A stretch of 64,000 nt of DNA from Thelephora terrestris (lineage: Eukaryota; Basidiomycota; Agaricomycetes; Thelephorales; Thelephoraceae): the NCBI GenBank assembly GCA_015956445.1, contig WIUZ02000010.1, forward strand, positions 434,001 through 498,000, given 5' to 3'. This document shows, one piece after another, positions 56,506 to 64,000 of this stretch (its first letter is position 1; every line of letters begins with the position of its first letter). A program made the position numbers and the translations under genes. Under the pieces are notes generated by a model that saw nothing but the letters and a program-made list of their open reading frames with translations, had not been told where the DNA came from and searched no databases.

Positions 56506-58409
56506 GGGAATCGCAGACTGTGGTAACGTGGAGGCGCGTGGAGGACGGTGGTATTGGGGAAGACCCCTACTCTCGGGCGGTTTTTATATTTCACGAGAGG
56601 CTGTCCTTTGGGTGTTCACCTCAGTGAGCCGCTGATGCTCTAGAGTTTGCAACCCCCCGAAATTTGATAATCAAAACTGGGGACATGGGCACTATTGGTT
56701 TGTATGTGGACGGGCTGGGTCCTGTGCTCTCGTGTTTCTTGCAGGAGTTGGGATAAAGAATTTCAGGGTGGTCATGTCGAATCTTTGTCGTGCAATTCGG
56801 ACGCGGTTTGTACCAGGAAGTTCCGAGGCATTCTGCTTCCCCCCCCCCCCTCCACACGTGGTGCCGACACATTGGATCTAGTACAAACCGTCAATCAATT
56901 TTATTGAACCCGGATGTCTGAGGATCCCGTTCACTCCACGGTCTTTCCGAATCTATACCGGCAAGATTGGGGTGCATCGCGAGAACGACGAGAAGACGCA
57001 GAGGTGCGCTGAGTAGTGTCGTCCCATGCATTGGCCCTTCCAGCGATCGGAACAGCAGCCGTTTGCTTGGGCCTTCCAAGCTTGTTGCGGGATGGGCGTT
57101 TGGCATTGCCTTCAGTTCCTTCGACGTCCAGATCGACCCCTTGGAAGGAACGCCCATTAATTTTCAATGTGCTCATTCAGTTTCAGCCTCGATGTGGATT
57201 AAAGGGTTTGCATATGATCATATGACGTGGAAATGACTATTTCGTTCCTAGAGAATCCTACGCTGGGCGAAACCAGTCCTGATGAGATCACATTGGTATC
57301 GTTGCCGTCCGGAATACGTGCGAAGTGCTTTAAAGAGCCAAAAGAGCCAAAGTTTCATGGATTGTTTTACTGATGTGTTTCTCATATGCCAAAACAAGAT
57401 CCAGTGCCCCCTTTGTGTCTTTTCGGGGCGAAACCGCCAGCGTTTGCGGACTTGGGCTAGGCTCGTGTTGCCTCTTCGCCGCATGGGTGGCACTCGGCGC
57501 TTACACCAAACAAAGCGCTGCCCATCAAATTCACTTCTCCCGATCCTTCTTCGCAACTCTCTCTCTCCGCATCCCTAATTCCCGGTGTGACGCTCATTCG
57601 TCCCTGAACCTGCTGCTGGACGGGCATTTCAATATGAAAACTTTTCAGCTGTGCCTCGTGACGAAATGGACGTTCACACGTTCACAGCTGAACAAAAGGC
57701 GGACTATGAACCGGTAGAGGCACCGCATCCAGCGGAGATATAGGGCAGGCGTGTGTACCGCGGGGCGCCGGTCTTATGAAGAAGCCCCCATCAGTGGATA
57801 CTCAACTGCTCAACACCTTCCAAGCATGACGCGGTTGAAGAGCCGTCGTGGAAGAAGTGCGGAGACATCTTCCGTCGCAGTAACATCGAGTTCAGGGATA
57901 ACGAAAGGATCAAAACCGCCCCAAACGGGAAGAACCTTTGGGACTATATGCTCAAGAGCTTTCTTCAGCTTGTGTCGCGGCGAAGGAGTCTTCAGATACC
58001 AATCGTGCTTGTCATATAGCTCCCTACCGCAAATGCACTTCTCTTGCGCGACCTCCAATATGGTGGATGGGGTTTGTCGTGGCTCGGAGCGTAGCAGGCA
58101 GACGATAAGGCTCGGCTGTACTCGAGAGCATGAGATTGGAGCGTTTTCGTATATCGGGCCGCGACATCAAGAAATTTAAGGCGGTGTTTTGCTTGGGATT
58201 GATGGAGGGGCTTAGGAAGATAGCAAAGACGAAAAAATAACATCGCTCGAAAGCCCACGGGAGTAAACCACTAGACCACTTTAATGAGTCGCTGGGGAAC
58301 CCGTGCCCACAGGCGCCTCGACCTCGCCTAAGATCCGCCGCTCGAACTTCTTTCTGGGTCTGAGCCTCAAAGCCCTGAAGCGACACGCTCAACTTTGGAT
58401 CACACGCCC
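56506..58409. other. 1.9 kb without a firm gene
   Basis: Two minus-strand frames are mildly protein-like: 57176-56931 from an ATG (MSTLKINGRSFQGVDLDVEG) and 58058-57810 (CICGRELYDKHDWYLKTP, LPVWGGFDPFVIPEL). Neither matches a family I know, and flanking exons cannot be assembled. They may be remnants of a gene or the 5' region of the split host gene. Confidence 0.35.
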
Positions 58410-59849
58410 ATGTTGAAAGCGAACCTCGATGGAAGACTCCCAGGTACTCAGCGAGTCGCACCCTGTTGCCCCTACCATCGCAATCACCCATTGACCTACG
58501 TGTGGCTACTCTAGGAACCGAGCTCTTCGCCAGCACCGTTTGGCACCGGCTCAAGGCCAGATTTGTGGGCATTCTTGCACACAGGCCCCTGGATCCCCCC
58601 ACAACGCGCGCTCAGCCAAGTCTTTTTCCTCCGGAAATTGAGGAGATGATCATCGCCCACCTCAAATACGACACCCCGGCTCTCAAGGCGTGCGCGGCGA
58701 CTTGTTTCCGCTGGTACACCATCGCGACTCCACATCTCCACCGTGTCCTAATACTTCAGGAATGGACCTCAAACAAGTTCCGAAATCAGCGATCTAATCC
58801 GCTCTCATCCTTGTTTAAACTTGGACTATTGCCGTTCGTCAAGCAACTGCAGCTGAGGGGGATAGTATTCGGTGCGCGTTGTTGGATCGCTCCCGCTGTT
58901 TTCGATTCCCGGACCATGCAATATTTTCGCGCCATGATTAACTTACAGGTCCTCGAAATCAGCAACCTGGACTTCTCCAAGTTTCCGGTGGGGTTTGAGA
59001 AATACTTCGGGCACTTCGCGCCCACGTTGCGATCGGTGGCGTTGAGTCGGCCGAACGGTACTCGTCGACAGTTACTTGACTTCTTCAGGCTATTCCCAAA
59101 GTTGGACGACATTGGGATATCAAGTTACAGCCCCATGTTGGAGGAATATGTGGGATTTGACAACCAACTCGTCGCCATCAGCGGAGGGTTGCGGGGTAGA
59201 TTGACCCTTCACACGTTTGGCGAAGAGGGGTTGTTGAAGGATATAATCGTCGCATTTGGGGGGATGAGATTCACTTCCATGGATCTGCGTAGAACACGGG
59301 GGGTGCAACTTCTTTTGGATACTTGTGCAGACACTTTGGAGATCCTACGCATATATCCAGAAGATATGTACCCTTGTACGCGGCCTTTTAATCCCGGTGA
59401 GAGGGTTTTTGATTGATGGAAGCGCGCACTCTTGGCATGATCTGATCTTGTTTTTTCAAGTATACTCCCGTGTCCAGAATTTCAACCTATCTTCCAGCAC
59501 CGCCCTTCGATCTATAGAGATGCCAATCCTCTCGTTGTTTTTCTCCAAGCAGGTTCTTTCCACCATCACATCTCCGATGTTTTACGAGCTTGTGGTCATA
59601 TTCCCTGGGGGCGAAGTGGGCCGCCCATCGGGGACCTTGGTTTGTGTATTGCGCGAGTTATACGAGGTCAGAGAATTTAGCGTGGCGTTTTGTTTGGAGG
59701 CGTTGCAAATGTCGAGGGCAGAGGATCTACGCAAAGTGAAACTTGAGGCTGAGGTAGCCGTGGAGGCGGGTCTTTATGATTTTCTCCCTCGCCCGCCTTT
59801 AGTCTTCTTTCAAAAGGTTGCGAACTATGTTCCTCATTACACGAGCTAG
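58410..59849 (+). CDS. F-box protein
   Basis: Three exons: 58410-58443, 58515-59396 and 59461-59849, with GTACTC...CTCTAG and GTGAGA...TTCAAG introns that keep the frame (about 434 residues). The start is the ATG at 58410 (MLKANLDGRLPG). The F-box-like segment is around residues 60-100: LFPPEIEEMIIAHLKYDTPA, then LKACAATCFRWYTIATPHLH. The remainder is leucine-rich and repeat-like (LLPFVKQLQLRG, INLQVLEISNLDFSKFP, LRSVALSRPNGTRRQLLDFF, LFPKLDDIGI), typical of the large agaricomycete F-box families. F-box proteins couple substrates to SKP1-CUL1 ubiquitin ligases in cytosol or nucleus. The substrate is unknown. No damage seen. Confidence 0.75.
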
Positions 59850-60335
59850 ATACTAGGGGATTTGTACATAGGTAGTACTGGGTCGTGCGATGATCAAACA
59901 CCAAGCGTAATGTGGATCCCAGTGCCGCTAGGTCCGAGCATGGACTACCGCGTACGGGTCACTGAGTCCTCTGTAGTTGAAGGTTCCATGCTCCCGACAC
60001 ACTGTAGAATTGCAACGGAGGGCGATTAAATCAAGGTGGTGCTCTACTGTCGAAGAAACCACAAGGCTTCACGGCAATAGGTAGATGCAGCTGGAGCATG
60101 CACATGCACTGCCAGATAAATGGTTGCTTGTCACGAACTCGGATGACCGGGGTTACAGGTTGCGCCCATGGGTTTAAACCAATCACATGTTACCCGTGGC
60201 GAAAGCAGGGCCGCTTAGAAGCGTTTGTGGGATGGTCAGAGTATCGCTAAGATGTCAGGGGAATGTATTTGGTACAGAACAAGCGATAACTCAGGAAAAA
60301 CGCTAGAAACCATGCACGTGCGCCAGAGTTAAGGA
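59850..60335. other. intergenic, nothing recognised
   Basis: Spacer between the convergent F-box gene and BTB copy E; no open frame of note. Confidence 0.5.
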
Positions 60336-62393
60336 TTACAAGTCGTCCCAACTACGAGAGATATTAAACGCTGGCGGAAGTTTCCTCCAAACATCTGGAG
60401 CCCAGATGGCGTGAGTCATTCCCACATGCTTCGCACACTTTGTGCAGAGGAGGTGCCCCAAAGAAGGCGGACTCAACAATCCGCCTTCCCTCTTGTCAAT
60501 CACCGCGGAACAGACCTTCTCCATCGCTATCACCCTCTTCTTAACGGAGCTGATCTCAACGTTCAAAGTGCACGACTCGTTGGAACACACCCGGAGGAAT
60601 CCCATGTAAACAGCTATATGCGCGAAATTGGAGGCTGCGGCTCGTAGTACGTGGATGCCGTTGATGGCAGTTGCCAGGGTGCGGGGTGGGAGGACGGTAC
60701 CAGGTTTGTCGCTCATAAGAGCGGAGAAACCACCGATGGAAGCACGATAGGCGGCAAAAGGAATCGCGAACTGGACTTTCTCCGCCTCGAAAAGATTCAA
60801 TACCGCGTTAGGATGGGGTTTGGGCGACCCGAAAAAGTCTTCTCCAAGAGCCTTTGCCCCTTGGAAGTTTTCCCATTTGGTAGGGTAAGCATCCCTGATG
60901 TCCTTGACGAGCTGGTCACGGACGCTGGAGAAGCCGTATCTCGTCGTCATCCGGAGGAGCGATGCGAATACCGTAAACTCCGGAACCTCGTGTCTCGGAG
61001 GGAAACTGGACATTGGTCCGGCGGTCAGTTTGCATGATTCAAATAAAGGGATGGAAGGATTTACCCTGGGGTGTAGATCATCTTCAATAGGACAGCAAAG
61101 TCTTCAGCGCTATCTGAGATGGTGACTCGAGGGCATTCTCCCGGAGTTGGAGCATGGAGGAGCGTCGATTGGGAGAGGATGTCCCGGAGTTTGGGAGACG
61201 AAAACGAGACGACGGTGGAATGAACCCTGAAGACGGTGCTTCCGCAGATAATCTCTACATTCCCGTCTTCGAAGTAGAACGTATCGTGGCGAGCAGGAAC
61301 CTTCTCCTCACCGTGTTCGATGTCTTCACCGAGCTCCGTCGGTGTAAAGTCGGATATGGTTGAGATGCTGAGCGTGGGGGAGGAGGTTGGGCCGGTCGCA
61401 ACGCTGATAAATGACTCGGGTAAAGAGTCTACGTCATCAAAGACGGAAGGCTCTATGTCTTGGGAGATACTGGGAGGGATCTCGACATCGATCGTAGCAG
61501 CGGGGAGATTTTGAGGAACGAAAGCCACTGGTGTTTCGGCCTCTGCGGAGACTTCTGCGTCGGTATCGTCTGCTCGTCCTTGACATTCTTCGCTCTCCTT
61601 TGCATTCTTCTGACCTTCCTCCTCTTTCTGCTGCATCCATGCGGCGTGGATATCGCGGAATTCCTGTTCGGAAGTCAAACTCCAATGCAACCGCGAGCGG
61701 TGCGCTGTACCGTACCTGTAGTTTCACCGACTCGAATCCATTTATCCATTTGCCTCGGAGCTCAAGTACATTGAAGCAGACTTGAACATCTTCGGGTTCG
61801 AGAAGTCCCTGAAGTAAGGTGTTCCCCGCAGCAATGAACAGTTGGTAGATCGCGTTGGCCCGGACAGCTTCAGGGGAATCTTTGTCACCGGATGTATACT
61901 GGTGGTTGGTCAGCGGCTTGATGAGGTGTTGTCTCGCGAGCTCGGGGGCGAGCAAGCCCCACTCGATGAGAGATCCAACGAATGATGCAGCGAAAATGAA
62001 GCCACTTCCTTGGTTGGTTGCAATCAAGTAGTTGGCGTAACGTTTCCAATCCATTGTAAGGTCCTCCACGGATGCTATCGCAAACCAACGGATGACGTAA
62101 GTGCACAACTGAGCGACAAAGGACCTCGCATCTTCAGAGCGGTGAGGCGCATCATGGAACTCCTTGAGGAACCGCCCCACACTTGCAAAAGAGCGACCAC
62201 CACCCCATGCGACTTCTGATACTCCCTCCACAAGTTCATCGACCGTCGCAAAACCCTCGCGGAGGACATATTCGATCCAGTATTCGATCTTTGGTGTGAT
62301 TTCATCGTACGCCGACGGCACGTTGACGAGAGAGGTGAGCAGAGAGCGGATCTTCGTGCAAATGGGACCTTTCCGTTCGTGATAGCCCGGCAT
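60336..62393 (-). CDS. MIF4G-like/BTB-POZ fusion protein, copy E (divergent)
   Basis: Three exons: 62393-61716, 61663-61065 and 61005-60336, with GTACGG...AACAG and GTAAATC...CCAG introns that keep the frame (648 residues). From the ATG at 62393 (MPGYHERKGPICTKIRSLLT). N-terminal MIF4G-like helices (FIFAASFVGSLIEWGLL, ANAIYQLFIAAGNTLLQGLL, VQVCFNVLELRGKW), a charged linker (EFRDIHAAWMQQKEEEGQKN), BTB domain (EDGNVEIICGSTVFRVHSTV, FAVLLKMIYTPG), tail (RHEVPEFTVFASLLRMTTRY, DAYPTKWENF) and Cys pairs CSNESC and CTKC. It has the same domain order and intron places as A-D but low identity, so it is the oldest branch here. Confidence 0.8.
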
Positions 62394-62583
62394 TGTCACG
62401 GAGCAGGAAAAAGTGTGGCGGGTGTGGACCCACAGCAAGTGATTGAACTATGGCCTCTTGAATTGGAACGTCCTTTCGAAAGATAATTAAATAATCACGG
62501 ATGCTGAATGGGAACACAAAAGAGTTACAAGGATAGTACAACGGTGAACACCCGAGACCTGATATCGAGCTCGCACAGCAAAT

Positions 62584-64000
62584 CTAATCCTTCAATCCAA
62601 ACGCATCCGGCAACATATTCCATGCCTTCTTTCTCACTTCTACGTGCCCGGCTTCCCACCCCTTGACACAGACCTCGCAAAACCCATCACGGTGACCTTC
62701 GATGCTGCTCGACGACAGAACCTGCAAGACCTTCGTCCCAGACCGAGAAGAATCCGTGATTCGATCGATGACCTTCTGATGTGCATCAGAAACTTTTAAA
62801 CCTGTTGCGTTGCGTGAGTGACAATTTGGCGAGGAACACGTTTGGGAGATCTTTGGCCCCAGGACCAGACGGTATGTCTCGTTGAGCTCCAGTTTTTGAA
62901 GCGCCACGAGGCCTTTGATCGCAGACTCGAGGACCTCGGGAGAGAGAGTGGCCCTCTGAGATAGGCTTCTGTCCATCAGTGAACTGACACCCCTTCTAGC
63001 CGCCATGTAGTACGCCACCGGTAGCGCGGATGTGAGCCCCTGCTGAACAAATAGGTTGAGGACCTCGTTCGGATGTGGGGTTGGTCCACTGAACACCCTC
63101 TCCCCAATTGACTTGGTAGGCGTGACTCCCTCAAACGTCTCCGGGTACGCATCACGAACAACCTCGATTAGTTGAGGTCGTACAGCAGGCATCTCGTACT
63201 TTGCCGTGATTCGGAGGAGGGATGAGAACGTGTTGAAATCCGGGACTTTGTTTCGCTCAGGGTACCTGCAGACTTGCGATCAACAGAGGAATGATAGATA
63301 TAGAGATAACAGAAGCATACCCAGGAAGATATATTACCTTGAGAAGTGTGGCGAAATCTGTTGCCGTGTCGGAGGACAGGATACTAGGGCAACCGTTGGG
63401 CGATTCGGCAGCGGCGAGATTGGCCCGAACGAACATTTGACGGAGGGCAGGGGAATGGAAAGAAAGGATGCTTGTGTGTACACGGAAGAGGGTGTTCCCA
63501 CATAAAACTTCCACGTTTCCATCCGCGAAGTTGAACGTGCTATGGGGGGTAATGGTTGTGAGGTCGACGGGAGACTCATCGTCGGAAACATCTGCAACGG
63601 TGAAGTCGGACAGAGTGGCAATGCTAGTGGACGGAGACAGGGTGACGGGGGATCTGGAGATCATCTCTGTCTCTGGGGTGGCAATCGAATCGAGCGGAGG
63701 GGGCCCAAAAGTCTGAGATTCGAGGTCTACGTCGGGCAGCCCCAGAGATGTGGCGACGGGGGTTGCACTGGGATCTTCCTGGCCCATGTTGGTTTGCTCT
63801 GGTCTGCTGGTTGTGAATACGGGTGGGGGCGGTGGCAGGCCCTCCCAACCACGTTCACGTAGTCGAAATACCTCCTGCAATTTATCTTAGTTCCTAGCAA
63901 GCTCCCTTCATAGAGTTCGCCCACCTGTATCTCCTCCCAACGCCAGCTGTTGAGATTGCTGTAGTCCCTGATAAGCTTAAAGCAGCGGTCGACCACTAAA
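62584..64000 (-). CDS. MIF4G-like/BTB-POZ fusion protein, copy D (5' end beyond window)
   Basis: Minus-strand gene entering from the right edge and stopping at 62584. Visible parts: end of the MIF4G-like region (RCFKLIRDYSN), an intron (GTGGGCGAAC...TTGCAG, near 63927-63877), linker (RGWEGLPPPPPVFTTS), BTB domain (DGNVEVLCGNTLFRVHTS, ATDFATLLKVIYLPG), an intron near 63335-63268, and the tail (EMPAVRPQLIEVVRDAYPE, TFEGVTPTKSIGERVF) with Cys pairs CSSPNC and CEVC, ending FGLKD. Its sequence is very close to copy A (introns included), so the two are a recent duplication about 62 kb apart in the same orientation. Confidence 0.8.

Noticed and set aside
58466-58514. Start of the F-box gene at the longest open frame near 58466
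   Set aside because: That frame begins at a TTG. A short first exon from the ATG at 58410 with a good intron keeps the frame and is preferred.

Overview
This window looks like nuclear DNA of a mushroom-forming basidiomycete (Agaricomycetes). The evidence is intron-rich genes with short 45-75 bp GT-AG introns, BTB/POZ and F-box genes in lineage-expanded families, a Plavaka-type (EnSpm/CACTA superfamily) transposase, Ty3/gypsy and Ty1/copia elements, and tracts of the fungal telomere word TTAGGG. All calls come from reading the sequence; no database search was run.

Layout. 1-7.1 kb: three minus-strand genes of one family. Each joins an N-terminal MIF4G-like helical domain, a BTB/POZ domain and a C-terminal region with two Cys pairs. 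7.1-9 kb: no gene seen. 9-33.1 kb: a broken Ty3/gypsy element that has received two insertions: a 1.2 kb near-perfect palindrome with CACTG ends (15.5-16.7 kb) and a 15 kb Plavaka transposon (17.1-32.1 kb). The Plavaka copy carries a full-looking multi-exon transposase, a second gene on the other strand, and passenger DNA: pieces of an NRPS adenylation-domain gene and part of a gene resembling the telomere protein Rap1. 33.1-36.9 kb: a 3.7 kb palindrome with telomere-like tracts in both arms. 37.6-44.0 kb: a cluster of small paralogous genes of unknown function, plus one coiled-coil gene. 44.1-45.3 kb: a second, apparently identical copy of the gypsy LTR. 45.4-56.5 kb: a host gene (possible bHLH regulator) split by a young copia element, one of whose LTRs is itself split by a 4.3 kb palindrome rich in 35-bp satellite units. 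58.4-59.8 kb: an F-box gene. 60.3-64 kb: two more MIF4G-BTB genes, the last cut by the window edge and very like the gene at the left edge.

The most unusual material is the set of giant palindromic elements. The 3.7 kb and 4.3 kb palindromes have unrelated outer arms but share a homologous inner module: an AGTTTGTGG anchor, a CCTAA/CCCTAA tract running toward the centre, and a core with two landmark words spaced exactly 91 bp apart in both. Direct repeats flank them (7 bp for one, a possible 3 bp for the other), so they look like mobile foldback elements with a telomere-like cargo. A Rap1-like telomere-protein gene fragment sits inside the neighbouring Plavaka transposon; any functional link is speculation.

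Genes in ordinary host use here are probably the MIF4G-BTB family, the F-box gene, the small-protein cluster and the coiled-coil gene. The rest is layered insertion history: gypsy first, then the CACTG palindrome and Plavaka inside it; separately copia in the host gene, then the 35-bp-satellite palindrome in the copia LTR.
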